DNA of 64,000 bases from Limnanthes douglasii subsp. nivea (GCA_036936605.1 JAUPFV010000005.1:5073670-5137669); one strand, 5' to 3'; shown: positions 20,860-33,178, counted from the first letter of the stretch. A program made the numbers and translations. Notes: generated by a model from the sequence alone, not told the origin.

Positions 20860-22409
20860 TCTAGCACATGTCATTTAACCCAATCTCGTTATGATTGTTC
20901 ATTGGTAACATAGAATCTCATCAGTCTTGTGGCAATTGATGTGCTTGTGTAGGTGTTCTTAATAGTAATAATAATATATAGAAGATTTATTTTTGTTTGT
21001 TTTACCATGTAGAAATACATGAATCTCATAAATTCACTTCTAAAATATTCAATGTTTCTTTAGAAAATGTGTTTATGTTATATCTCTAGCAAAATAAGTG
21101 AAAAGCTTGTTGTTGATCTTTTAGACCATCTTGATTGTACTGACTTTGAGACATGTGTTGACTGTATCAACGATAGACAAACCAAACATAAAAAAAATTG
21201 AAGCATTTTGTTCAACAAACATCTTATAGTTAGTTCATACATATTTCTTGCGATTTTTTTCCTACAGCTTCATGGCTTGGCCATCAATACTTCATTCATA
21301 AACCAAGAGTATTCACGATATGGATACCTTTATTTACTTTGTGAGAAATCCAAGACTATTGACGTGTTCAAATTTTTTAAAGTCGAAGTTAAGTTACAAC
21401 TTGGCATCAGTATTGACATAGGTGGTGAATATTATGGTAGGTAAGATGGTTCCATTGATTAACATCTTGATACATTTTCTCTTTATAGAAAATTGTGGAA
21501 TTATTCATTAATACACCATTGCGTTGGCCCATAATGAATAATGTATCTAAGAGAATGAACCACATTTTACATACAATCCTAAGAGCATAACGCTCATAAA
21601 ATTATACACACTTCACTATAGAGGGAAGACATTAAGTGTGCAACATATATTGTTAATATAGTGTCTACTACAACAACAACTAAGATGTTGTATAAGAAAT
21701 TTATTGGTCGAAAACCTAGTTTAGATGACTTACACATATGATGATGCCTAATTAAAGAAAATCCTTACAAGCCGAGTGTTTAGAAGATGGAATCCAAAGT
21801 AGTTAGTCGTCATTTTATAGGTAATTCATACCACTAATAGTGTTACAAATTCATTCTCATTAGTAAACATTCAATTTTTTATACGGGAACGGGCCAATAT
21901 TTTCAGGATACAAAGGTCGGGGGAGGATTCTTATAACAATATTATTTTTAGTGAGAATTAAAATAAATTTGTTAAGCCTCTGGCATTGATGCTTTGAGTA
22001 AAGTTAATTTTCCAATCATCTATAATATCTTAGGAACTTTAGTATCTCAAACAAATGTTCAAGTTCTGTCTCAAGAAGAAAATATTGTTGTTGTTCCTGG
22101 TGATCAAAGTGACCAACTTCAAAAATATTAAAAAATCTCGATAAGCCTAATTGCATAGATTCACTAGAGAGAGAAAATGATATACCTGCAGATTATGTGA
22201 CATTTCTAAATAATCATGAGAAATCTTCCCATATTCCTATAAGAGGATCTAATTAGTTTCCAAGATGTTATGAAGAGTTCAAACTTTAAACATTTTATTG
22301 AGGCTATGAACGAAGAGTATAAATCGATGCAATAAAATTTGGTATGGGATCTTGGAAAATTACATGAAGTGAAGAAAGTAATTGAATATAAATACATATT
22401 TAAAATTCG
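20860..22409 (+). pseudogene. Copia B: pre-integrase, integrase and RT start (truncated)
   Basis: Plus strand, broken by many stops. Reads in order: KKLVVDLLDHLDCTDFETCV and CINDRQTKH (pre-integrase C-x-x-C); YSRYGYLYLLCEKSKTIDVF, FKVEVKLQLG and GGEYYGR (integrase core; ORF 21208-21444); CATYIVNIVSTTTTTKMLYK and GRKPSLDDLHI (end of integrase); then VWDLGKLHEVKKVIEYKYIF (start of RT). It stops abruptly at 22409 where gypsy 2 begins. Same broad family as copia A but in the opposite orientation. Confidence 0.78.
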
Positions 22410-22800
22410 TGAGGATAAAATTATCCAAAGGGCAAATCAGACGAAAGAACCATTTAACCAAAATTTATTTTATCATGTATTATATATATATATATATAAA
22501 ATTAGAATTTATTTATTTGTTTATGGGCTTAGGGTTAATGGGTTTTGGGATTGGATAAATAAGAATTAGCATGTAAACCTTGTTAGGCCCATTAGACCCA
22601 TTAGGATTAATTAGCTTATAAATATGCTTTTAAAGATATTTATGAGGAGGATGGAAAGTATTTACCTTTTACATACATTGTCATATTCTCTCTCAAAATA
22701 TTTTTTAAAGCAGCTTAATACTCTCTCTACCACCTATCAAAATATTAATGGTTTCTCACCTTATTACATCAATCCCCTCCAAACATTGTTAACTTGATCA
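22410..22800 (+). repeat. Gypsy 2 left LTR
   Basis: Begins TGAGGATAAAATTATCCAAA and ends TGATCA before the primer site; 391 bp, like gypsy 1. The first 158 bp match 31523-31680. Contains a (TA)n run near 22482-22497. Confidence 0.8.
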
Positions 22801-22801
22801 G

Positions 22802-22818
22802 TGACGACCATAGTGGGA
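22802..22818 (+). other. Gypsy 2 primer-binding site
   Basis: TGACGACCATAGTGGGA, one base different from the gypsy 1 site, two bases after the LTR. Confidence 0.72.
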
Positions 22819-22831
22819 GCCTTATAGAGGT

Positions 22832-24440
22832 ACATGGATAACAAGATCTAAAACTTTGAGTGTTAAAGTTTTCCTTCAAAATAACTGAAGGATGAATTTT
22901 TAAATGCAAGTAGATCATGAACTGGGAAATGAAGAAGCCAGGATCAGAGAAGAATTTAGCCAACTACCGCATATGAATGATTAAATGAAATGAATGATTT
23001 CTTATGGAAAAGGAGGAGACCAGTTATGCGGGGAAATTAAGGCATTGCAATCTCAAAGATAGGCTGTAATAACCCCTCTGTGTTAAATCCAATCGGAAGT
23101 TTAAAGATCCAGAAGACATGAGGGTGTTAATAAACTAGCAGTAAACTCAGACACTCAGCACAGTCCAAAAAAGTATCGAACATGTCATTCTCGAAAAACT
23201 TGTAACGCTTCAAAAAGAAAGTATAAAACCAGAGGTTGTTCCAGTTCTTTGGAATCTAGTAAGGTTTTGGTGTATGAGTCTAAGACATCTTCCTCCTCTT
23301 TGGGTAGCGATTATTATCATAAAAAGAGAAAGAGTCATCATGCTAAACATTATTAAAAAAATGTTCCAATCGACTTCATAGGTCGACCAAACAAGATTTT
23401 TTGGTTAAAAATAAACATGCAAAGAATAAAGAAAAAATGGAAGATAAAGGAAAGGTAAAAGGGGTCAAGAAACCACAACAATGACCATCAAATGAGTAAT
23501 TTGTTTGTTATTTAGTCCGAACCAGGTATATTTACAACAATCAATGAGAATCATCAATTTAGTCAAGGTCATAATTTGAGACAATCACCTCTCTCCACAT
23601 AGATTCTCTATATCCATTTTAAAGATAGAAAATTTTGATGGGAGTAAGGATTCAAACAACCACCTCGAATAATTCAAAAACTTCATGATAAATTTGGACG
23701 AGGATGAGAATCGTTGTGACGAGATATTTCCTAAACCTTCATGGATAGTTCTTTGAAGTGGTATAATCGTCTTCCGCAGAGGTCAATCAAGAGTTTTGAA
23801 ATGTTCTGGATGACTTTCCAAATGCATTTTTTTGGGGAGAAAGTAAATAAGAGGAGATAGAGACTGAATCAATCATTATCGATAGTTTATTGACGAGAGC
23901 TTAAAGGGTTACACCAAGTGCTTTGTTGAGACTAAAAAGGTTTTGCAAGATTTCCCTTCCAAAACATTCCAATCAGAATGTCCATCGGATAAAAGATAAC
24001 CAATATTCATAAGGATATTAGTTTAAGCCTCCGAAGAATCAGTGGGTCCATCCTGTTCATTACGCATAATTAACCGAGAGTGTTGCCACCGTTTTCAACA
24101 GGGTAAATAATTTTATGAAATTTAGAAAGCCACCACCAATTCAAACTCTGATGGAAAATCAAAATAAACAATTTTGTATGTATCACAATGACATGGGCCA
24201 TGATACCAAGAACTTTATTTCTTTTAAGAAAGGAACCCAATCCTGATCGCGGTTTTATTACGATAATAAGTGAGTTTGAAAATAAAAGAAAGGTCAAAGG
24301 GTTGTGTCAATTTTTTGAATCAATTACCATCTTTGGGGGATATGGTATCAACACCCTTGAGTTATTCTCAGAAGAGGCATATAGTGAGTTTGATCACCCA
24401 ATTAGAAGGAAATATATATATTCTCATCTATATTAGAATC
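22832..24440 (+). pseudogene. Gypsy 2 gag
   Basis: No long ORF. Shifted translations match gypsy 1 gag: SLKWYNRLPQ and DGSKDSNNHLE around 23630-23800; the zinc-knuckle relic CMYHNDMGHDTKNF near 24178-24220 (last Cys lost); and the linker FFESITIFGGYG at 24310-24345. Confidence 0.7.
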
Positions 24441-24960
24441 TGATGCCATTAATTGTATTCGATGATGATGATTTGAGAGACATGTTGGTCCACATAAGGA
24501 TGTTGTGGTAACTGGGTTGTCATTGAGGGAATGAAAATTTCAAGAATTCTGATTAACACATATAACTCAACCAATATTTTATTTTTATCCATCACTAGTT
24601 ATATTCTGATCGAATGGAACCACAGTGGAATTTGTAGAGAGTATTGCAGATGTGGTGGGGGAGTTTGAAGGTGCAACCCTCCTCACAAAATGACCTTTTA
24701 AAAAGTTAGTCAGAATACTCAATGTCGTGGTTGATGTCCTGATTTCGTATAATACTATATTTGGTAGGTCTTAGCTATCAAGGATGCATGATATTTCCTT
24801 GACAGTTTATCAGTGTTTAAAATATGTTGTTGGGGACAAGTTTGAGTTGTTCGAAGCAGAAAGTGGCCATAGAATATTATGTTACAAATTTGGCTCATAT
24901 AACATTTGAGAGAGATTCATGGTTCGGTTATTCCTAACGAAGATGTTGAATTATATACTT
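24441..24960 (+). pseudogene. Gypsy 2 protease region
   Basis: LIVFDDDDLRD near 24444-24480, then a decayed active-site region and YNTIFGRS-like sequence near 24750 line up with the gypsy 1 protease. Several stops and frame changes. Confidence 0.6.
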
Positions 24961-24973
24961 TCCCAAATGGGAA

Positions 24974-25798
24974 ATGTGTCAGGATTGGAGCCCAGTTTCC
25001 ACAAATCGTAAGAAAATAATTATTATCTTTTTATCTGAGAATTTATATATGTTTGTTTGGTGTACTAAGGATGTAACAGGTGTCCCTTCATACATCATTT
25101 TCCATAAGCAAGTAATACGGCTCAATGTATATCTTGTTATACACAGACATAGGGTTGTTTCTCTTAAAAAAATTAAATTTATCATTAAAGAGGTGGATAG
25201 ATTGACAAAAGTAGGGCATATTCAAGAATCTCAGTACCATTTGTGGACACCAAACCCAATGCTTGTGAAAAATAAAAATATGAAGTGGCGTATGTGTGTT
25301 GACTTCATAGATCTAAACATGAACTATTAGAGTGATCCAACAAATAGAATCTAATTTTGGTAATAAATTATTATAATTCATGGATGCATTTGCAGGTACA
25401 CTCAATAGATGGATCTAAAGGACCAAGATATTATAAAATTGATAACATGAAGGGGGCTCTGTTGGTATAAAGTTATGGCCTACGGTTTGAAAAATGTTGG
25501 GGCCACTAATCAACATTTAATAAACAAAGCCTTCGATAGTCAAATTGGAAGAAATGTTGAGGCTTACATTGATGATATGTCAGTAAAAAATCTGAGGGAT
25601 GAAGATCATTTCTCCAATCTAAATGAAACTTTCTCTAATCTAAAAGTCATCAACTTGAAAATAAATACAGAAAAATGTACATTTGGAGTACGGTCCGCAA
25701 AAGTGTTGGGTTATGTTACCAGTGAAAAAGGAATACAAGTTGATCTAGTACAATTGAATGCATTTCTTGTCATTACTCCTCCTAGATCTAGCAAATAA
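24974..25798 (+). pseudogene. Gypsy 2 reverse transcriptase
   Basis: KNMKWRMCVDFIDLN (about 25280-25320), then after a break MAYGLKNVGATNQHLINKAF, AYIDDMSVKN (the Y-x-D-D catalytic pair) and KCTFGVRSAKVLGYVTS in the ORF 25475-25798. A segment between the two blocks is deleted or scrambled (about 25320-25470), so the middle RT motifs are missing. Confidence 0.82.
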
Positions 25799-26380
25799 GT
25801 TCAAATACTAACCGAAAGATTCTTTGCATTAAAAAGATTTATACCAAGGTTTCTGGATAAATGTGCGGCGTTTTTCCAGGTTATAAGAAATTCGAATGAG
25901 TTTAATTGGAATTTGGAATGTGATGGCGTCTTTACCAAAATCAAAGAACATTTATCTTTTCCGGACACATTAACCAAGACAATTGTGGATGAAAAATTGT
26001 ATATTTATGTAGTAGTGTGCGATTATGCAGTAAGTGCTATATTGGTTCAGGAAGTTGAGGGCTACCCTCGACTTGTTTACTATATACAAAAAAATTAGTT
26101 GGATGCTGAGAAAAGATACTTAAATCTAGAAAAGTTGGCTTTAGCTCTGGTAGTAGTAGCCCAAAAAATGAGACCCTATTTTCAAGCACATTCGATTATT
26201 GTTTGAACTTACTTTCAACTCTAAAATATTTTGCAAAGACCAGAAGTGTCAGGTCGAATGACTATATGGTTAGTAGAATTTGGAGATTATGATATTGAAC
26301 TTGCTCATTGAATAGCGATTAAGGCACAAGTTGTGGCAAATTTATAGTCGAATTCCATTTGGATCAGCCACATATTTAAT
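25799..26380 (+). pseudogene. Gypsy 2 RNase H
   Basis: FNWNLECDGVFTKIKEHLSF and LYIYVVVCDYAVSAILVQEV (25913-26098) match the first RNase H of gypsy 1; LNLEKLALALVVVA and RMTIWLVEFGDYDIEL-like segments follow in other frames. Confidence 0.7.
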
Positions 26381-26389
26381 CAGATATTG

Positions 26390-26850
26390 ATAATTCTATA
26401 AACGAATGGACAATTCAAATAGATGAAGGATCAAGAATCTCAGGTTATAGGGCATGAAGTTTCTTACTATCTCCCTTTAGATATATAATGTACCAAACAA
26501 TATGCTTCAATTTCAAAGTGTCGAACAATATACTAGAGTCTGAGGCAGCGTTGGCAGGGTTAAGGTTTGCCTAAATTTGTGGTGCCAAAAACGTTTGTTT
26601 AATAAGTGATTCATAATTGCTTATAAATCAAGCTACGAGGCAGTCCAAAGCTAGAAAAATATCATTTGGTAAAGTATTTGAAGGTGTTAAGGGAGACAAC
26701 AATCTTCTTCAAACATGTTGAGTACGAACATGTACCCCAAACCTGAAAGATTCCATGGTTGACTCCCTACCTACTATTGCTTATCCAAAAGCACATTCGT
26801 GGATTTTGATAAAAGAATACCCTTCGATATTAGCAGAATTTGAGGTTGGA
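26390..26850 (+). pseudogene. Gypsy 2 second RNase H (aRNH)
   Basis: Shifted translation gives WTIQIDEGSRISGYRA (first Asp region), LESEAALAGLRFA (Glu), VCLISDS (Asp) and DSMVDSLPTIAYPKAHSW, parallel to gypsy 1. This supports the Tat assignment. Confidence 0.68.
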
Positions 26851-27045
26851 TCAAGAAATGAATAAAATTTCCAAGTCTCGACTACTACAAATAAAGATTT
26901 GAGGTATGAGATTAAGGAATTTAATACTATGGGGATTTTGCCTATTGATAAAGCATTGGCTAAAAATCTAAGGTTTAAAGTAAATGGTTTTTTAGTCTTA
27001 TGGATATCATGTATAAAAAATCGCTTGGTAGGCCCATGTTACGGT

Positions 27046-27570
27046 GTTTTGGGGTTAATGAGTCTCAGATGATACTATCTGAATTGCATGATGGGGAAGG
27101 TTCTGTTCATTGTGGTTATAAGACTTTAACCAAAAAGATTTTATTGTGAGGATATCATTGGCCTTCTATAATGAAGGATGCTAAAGAATTAGTCTAACGA
27201 TGTGATCTCTGCCAAAGATTTACAAATGTAATACATATGACATCAATGGCACTAGATTCAATATATGAAACATTACCGTTTGAAAGATGGGGGCTTGACT
27301 TGATTGGACCTTTGCCAATAGCATCGGGGGGTCATCAAAATATTATCATGATAGTTAATTATTTTTCTAAGTAAGTGGAAGCAGAACCTCTCTGGAGAAC
27401 TACATCTAAAGTGGTTATAAAATGTATCATATCTAATATATGTTGTAGATTTGGTATTTCAACAATTATTATAACAAACGATTAGAAAATTCTTCATACA
27501 CACCAAAGACAAAAGGCTAGGAAATTTGGTACCTAATTAAGAAGGGTTGTATTCGGTTATTGAAACAGTC
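27046..27570 (+). pseudogene. Gypsy 2 integrase with internal deletion
   Basis: ILSELHDGEGSVHCGYKTLT and CDLCQRF (zinc domain), WGLDLIGPLPIASGG and NYFSK.VEAEP (core), then TIIITND at 27470. Immediately after this the sequence jumps to KILHTHQRQKARKF-type DNA that matches the gypsy 1 segment VFLHTKEKQFGKL. About 480 bp, including the region with the catalytic Glu, is missing. Confidence 0.75.
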
Positions 27571-27781
27571 AAGCCTAGAACCTATTGTAAAAAAAACTTT
27601 GTTTTCTCTTTACTTATGTACATATTTGAGGACATACTATTTCCTGCTCTGATGGTTCGGAGAGGTTGTAATCAGGTTTCCAAACCACTTGAAATTTATC
27701 ACATTTTCCCTTTTATAATTGTTGTATTATTTTATTTTTCTGATTCATGTATTTTTAATATCACAATTAAACCGTTTAAAT

Positions 27782-27990
27782 AATAGTTGGTCATATGTAA
27801 AGCCTCCAACATTAGTTTGTCATAATTTAGAGGTTCCAACAATAGTTGGTCATGTGTAAAGGTTTTGACATTAGTTGGTCACAATTAAAATATTCCAACA
27901 TTAATTGGTCACAATAAAACGATTTAAAAATGGTTGGTTATGTATAAAGGTTCCAACATTAGTTGGTCACAATTAAAATTCTTAAAGGAT
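27782..27990 (+). repeat. Tandem repeat, period about 29 bp, seven copies
   Basis: Units of the form ATTAGTTGGTCACAATTAAA...TTCCAAC and ATAGTTGGTCATGTGTAAAGG... start near 27782, 27811, 27841, 27870, 27900, 27930 and 27958, alternating so that a dimer of about 59 bp is also visible. A second, looser set (TTACCTTCGAAT variants, 28015-28150) follows. Position: 3' untranslated region of gypsy 2. Confidence 0.75.
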
Positions 27991-28521
27991 GGTTATCCGA
28001 ATATAAATACCGTAATTACCTTCGAATAGGTTATTTAATAATAATCCTAAAGGATGATGATTCGAATGTAACACTTTATTTACCTTCGAATATATAGAAT
28101 TTAAATGAATTATAGGGTAGTTGAAATAAATATGTTAATTACCTTCCAATGGAGAAAATCTGAATGGGTTATATGACTAAATGCAAGGGATAAAGTAAAA
28201 GCAATTCATTACCAAAAAATTAAATAAAAGCTCTTTGGTTATACCAAGAACTTGTCAAAATTTGAACAAAATACTACAAAATACCTTGCCTATGGCAAAG
28301 ACTTACAAAAATAAAATGGTGATAACAAGGATAAGCAAAATATAAAGATAAATTCATTTGCCTCCAGACTCTTTCCCGTCAGCGTCATTTTCTTCTAAGC
28401 TCCCATATTTAGAGTCTCCACATTTTCTTTTATCAGGCTCGTCAGTATCTAAACCTATTGATATGCCTAGCTGATCAGCCAAAGACATATCATTAGACCA
28501 TAATTCCTCCGAGATTAACTC

Positions 28522-30900
28522 TCATAAAGATCTAAGGTTCAAATTTTGTAATGCCTTATGAAAATCTAGTACCATGTTTGACTTGATTGAAGCATGCCAT
28601 TTAGACAAATACTCTAAGATACGGTCAGCATACTTGTTCACTGCGACTTTCTTATCTTCCTCAGTTTGGGCTTTAAGCGCATTTAACTCCCTTTTGAATT
28701 TTTTTGGTGAGAACATTGTGTTCTTTCAATTCCTTTGACAAATTATATATATCGTCTTTATCACTCTCTCGTTGATATTTATACTTTTGAATCTCCTCGG
28801 ATCTAGATGACTGCAACTCTTCATGAGTAGTCTTTAGCTTCATGAATTCCTCATTTACAAGCATAGCATTGCTTGCCAAATCATCAGCACATGCTTTCTC
28901 TTCTAAACCTTTCTTGTGACATTTATATTTGTCTTTAAGCAAAGCGATGGTTTCTTTATGTGCGTTTACATCCCTTTCCAACTCAGTGATAGGCTTTACA
29001 AAGCCCAACATTGTATACGTTAGAGTATCTTGCACCAGGTTAAAATGCACATCTTCGAAGGGAGTAGTTGGATCATGAAACTCCTTTTCAAAATACTTGA
29101 AACCTATATCTTCATTAGCACGCATTGGGTTAGCCATTAGGTTACTTTCATTTTGGGCTTGTTCCTCTGTCACTAGAACCAATGGAGCACTTGGTATGGT
29201 TATTGGAGGGAGATCAGCTTGTATTGTGGCAGGGAAAATTTTTGAACTTGTACCAATTTTCATCTTTTTCTTTTCTTTCTTTTCGTTTTTATGCTTGCTT
29301 CTCTTGTGAGGCGTTTTATTATTTAAGACAGGAAGTTCTTCGGATGTGTTGCCTACTTCGACAACAAAATCAAGGGTCACCAGTATAGGCTCATTGGGCT
29401 GCTCCACCCCCTCAACATCGATAGTGTTTTTCTTAGAACCTTGTTTAGTAGCCTCATATTTCTCTACCCGATGACTAGAAGCTCTAGTCATTTTTGAAAA
29501 AAACAATTGCATAGGTAGCTTCAATACAATTAAGGATAGCTGAGGGATGATGAGGGGTAATAAATTTTTCCTAAAACAAGTCCCGTTAGGAATTGGTCCT
29601 CCAAAGATGACCCCGAACTAGATTATTAGGAGTAAAAAACTTGTGGAGGCATTGATAGAATCTTTTAAAGGTTACCTTAACAAATTACAAATGCTGCACA
29701 TTAGATTTCAGTATCATTTTAAAGGAAAGTTTAAAATAAATTAAGAATGTAAAAAAATAAGTTCAAAGAGTTACCTGTTCTCTTCCAAAATCTTGGGACA
29801 CAGCTCAGATTTCCCTTTGAATATATTTTCTTCCCATTATCTCAACAACCGATGATGAAAAAGAACTACATTATGTAAAGTTTATATTCTTCCAACAAGT
29901 CACCCACGACCTTATATTCATCTCTCATATTGACAAAATAGAAAGGATCCAAGGATTTCTTGACAACCCAACTATGACAGTAAACTATTCCATTGGCATT
30001 TAAATATTTAATAGCCTAAATGCCATGATGCATGAAATCAGGGTAAACCAGGAATTCAGACTAGCCTAACTTAGGAATAATCCCCCAATTCAGTACATCT
30101 GGATAATTAACTATCTTTTTCCCCATAATTCATAGGTGTATCACCATCCTTGGGTAATTATATCTTCACTTTCTTCGGAAATCTCCATTTCTCACGCAGT
30201 GCGTTCAACTCAATATCTAGGAAGTAGTTGTCAGTTATTTTATCAAAGGTGAGTATATACTTGTGACTAATGTTTTATAAGTTGGGACCTACACGTCCGA
30301 CCAGTGATGGCGGAAGTCCCACTTCCTCCATTTCGGTAACTTTAAATCCTTGTTGACTTGCTACTCTTAACCTTCTGAGCTTTCTTTTGGACTTCTTTTG
30401 AGGCCTTAATATTCTCTCCCGATTAGCGTGGAACTTCCAAAGGTGACTCTAACCCTACATATTCATATTCATCAACCAGCAGCCTCAGATTAGATCCTGA
30501 AGGCTCCGTCTATTGAGAAATAACATTTTTATCCTTGCTTGGTCGCCTCGATTAAGAATCAAAAGGTGATTGAGGTATATTGGTAAGCTCCTTACTCTTG
30601 GAGGTATGGTATATAGTGAATTTTCTTGGCACAATTGTCTTCGGAGTAGAGTTCTCTTCGGTTTCAGAAACCTATAACTATGAAGGTCAAAGGGATATCT
30701 ACGACCGGTTGCTCTTTGGGACCCTGTTGGTCTCGAAGAGTGACTTCTTAAGGTAAAATAATGGATGGGGGATGGATATGCGGTTGAAATGATATTCTTA
30801 TTGTATGGATAAATACCCCTGTAGTTAAAGGTTTGGCAAATGGTAACTTTACCTTCGGATTCGGGTAATCCTGCTACTAAGCTTGCCTTTTTTTTCTTCG
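28522..30900 (-). pseudogene. Gypsy 2 antisense spliced ORF
   Basis: Homologue of 16117-18865. The last exon comprises 29524-28673 and 28716-28522 (one frameshift), with a Lys-rich linker (KRSKHKNEKKEKKKMK), a coiled-coil stretch and a C-terminus IKSNMVLDFHKALQ matching VKSNMVLLFHEKFL of gypsy 1. Between 29690 and 29560 the minus strand resembles the gypsy 1 segment after its intron. An 81-bp GT-AG interval lies at 29774-29694. Further out, MPMEXF..., EYKVVGDLLEE and NWGIIPKL remnants mark exon 1. The 5' limit is approximate. Confidence 0.72.
29694..29774 (-). other. Putative intron of the gypsy 2 antisense ORF, 81 bp
   Basis: Donor GAACAG/GTAACTC and acceptor ATGTGCAG/CATTTG on the minus strand, in the same place relative to the protein as the 82-bp intron of gypsy 1. 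Confidence 0.6.
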
Positions 30901-31522
30901 GTCTTATCTGATAAGCATAACTAGTCAGTCAAAACTATTTTGGCAATGAATATACAAATTCGAGGAAAGACGTCAATGGAAAGTAGCTCTAAACGGGTCA
31001 TTATAATGGACAATGATAAAAACATCACTGGATATTGAATTTGTGGTGGCTGGTACGACAGACAATGGGAAATATGATGGTAAGGGAGTAGATTTTCTCT
31101 TTCTACAAATTAAATTTATCTCTCTAGAATTTGTTGTGAAGGAAAAATGAAGGGGAAACCTATAAAAGGAACTTTAGAAGCCCAACAATTGTAATTCTAT
31201 AGAAGTGCAAGAGTCTGCAACAACTATAGTTTCTAGAGGAAATGAACCATTTTCAACTTTTGTCACACTTCACCAATTAATGAAAGGAATCGTGAATCTA
31301 GTATATAGTTAAAACATGTACAAGAATATATTTGATCAATCGTCACTAAATAGCGTGGGTAAATATATCCAAAACGATCCGTCAAATGACTCAGAGTTAC
31401 CTCTCCGGTGTGTGTTAAAAGTTTAAAGTAAAATTTGAAAAAGTTCTCAACCAAGATACAATGAGCGCATAAATTATTCCTCCCTAAAATAAATTTTTGT
31501 GAGGACTAAGAGGACTATCTCG

Positions 31523-31680
31523 TGAGGACAGAATTATCCAAAGGGAAAATCAGACAAAAGAACCATTTAACCAACATTTATTTTATCATGTATTTTGTAT
31601 ATGTATTTATAAATAGAATTTATTTATTTATTTATTAGCTTAAGTTTAATGGGTTTTGGCTTGGGTAAATAAAAATCAGC
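31523..31680 (+). repeat. Gypsy 2 right LTR, truncated
   Basis: TGAGGACAGAATTATCCAAA matches the start of 22410-22800 for 158 bp and then stops. The purine-rich GAGGACTAAGAGGACT just before it is a likely polypurine tract. From 31681 the DNA belongs to gypsy C. Confidence 0.78.
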
Positions 31681-31719
31681 CAACTTGTGGGGGTTGAGAG
31701 AATTTCGGGGAAGGGCATG

Positions 31720-33120
31720 TACTCTTTTAATGCATTGAACGTGTCGCTATATTTTTTGTTCTATGGGGAATTTATTTGCTTTCCGAAGTACTTTAAAGAA
31801 TTGGTGACTTTTATGCGATGCTCGTGATATGAATCGCGAAAGGTCAGCGAACCTTAGGCACTACAATTGCTTGATATTCCATGGTGGCTCCATGTGTAAT
31901 AATCCCCTTCTATTCTGAATCGACCTTGATCTCGCTCTTATTGACGGCATAGTTGAAACAGTTAACGTTGTGCATACTAGAAAAACACTTCAAAAGGTTC
32001 ATCTTAAGGTTGAACTAATGTAAGGTTGTAAACACGTCGGTCAGGACTTTAGGTTGGTTGTCTTTTGTGTTAATCTTGACTAGTATATCTTCGATATATG
32101 TCTCCATTTTGTTGCCGAGATGCTTCTTAAAAATATTATTGACCAAATGCTAGTATTTCGACCTCTCGTTCTTCAAACCAAACAACATGAATGTATAACA
32201 GTAAAGGCCTATCTCAGTCTGATCCATCCTTGGGGTGCGTCCTGATATGATCCTGAATAGGCATCCGTAAATGAAAAGAGTTTGCAACCCGACGCCGAGT
32301 CTAAAAGCTGGTCGATGCAGGACAGTAGGAAATAATCTTCTAGGTATGGATGATTAAGGTCTGTGAAGTCGATGCGCATTCACCATTTCTGCCCCCCCTT
32401 TCTTCTTTACCAGGATTGGGTTCACTACCAACATTGGGTATTTCACTTTTTGAATGTGCACTTGATGAAGTAGCTTATCCAGTTCCTGATATATGGCCTC
32501 GGGCTTTTCTGAGGAGAAAGTTCGTCGTTTCTGTCGGGTTGGTCTTGCCCTCTTGTCGATGAAACGTTTGTGACAGATGACCCACGGGCTAACCCCTTAA
32601 ACATCGCTTACACTCCAAACGAAAACATCTATACCATGTTGAAACAAATTAATTAAAGTAATTTTGAAAACAGGGTCATCTTTGTTACCAATGTGGACCC
32701 TCGTGCCTTCGGTTAGGGCTTTCGCGGTTTCTTTTTCATTAACATTGATGATTTATTTATTCTCACATGCATCCACCCTTTCTGGCAATGGTTTGGTGTC
32801 TTTATGTTGATCCCCCAGTCACCAATTAATTTCTATCTTGAAGGTTTTATTGGGTCCACAAAGACGACATAACAAGCTCTTGCGGTCCGTTGATTGTCCT
32901 TGACAATTCCTACCAAGTTACCGATCGGGTACTTCAAGCACTGGCAAAATATACAAGGTGTTTCTTTCATTCGATCCAACCACGGGCGGCCCACCATTGC
33001 GTGATAAGATCTGGGGGCTTCTCATATCATGAAAAGGATCTTCCAACTCGTTCCTTGCGGTTTTGTGCCCGAAGGTCACCATCAGCTTAATCTCGCCCAT
33101 ACAGTGAGAACATTTTCCCT
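31720..33120 (-). pseudogene. Gypsy C reverse transcriptase and connection
   Basis: With frame shifts the minus strand gives RPTRQKRRTFSSEKPEAIYQ, ELDKLLHQVHIQKVKYPMLV and NPILVKKKGG (RT start), FTDLN..., FGLKN..., METYIEDILVK (the Y-x-D-D site changed to Y-I-E-D), and KVLRKANKF (connection). Stops and indels are frequent. Confidence 0.68.
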
Positions 33121-33178
33121 AGTATCCTACGAGTGTTTGATGGGTTAACTTGTACCGGGGAACCTAGAGCATTCTGTC

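Larger units (their letters stand above)
22410..31680 (+). mobile_element. Gypsy 2: decayed Tat-lineage retrotransposon, 3' LTR truncated
   Basis: Same plan as gypsy 1: LTR (22410-22800), primer site, gag, protease, RT, RNase H, aRNH, integrase, tandem repeats, antisense ORF (28522 to about 30900) and the start of a 3' LTR (31523-31680). All frames are heavily broken. It cuts copia B within its RT. Because the right LTR is truncated, no target duplication can be read. Confidence 0.85.

Noticed and set aside
27782..27990. CRISPR-like array
   Set aside because: Units are contiguous degenerate tandem repeats with no unique spacers, in a plant retrotransposon 3' region.
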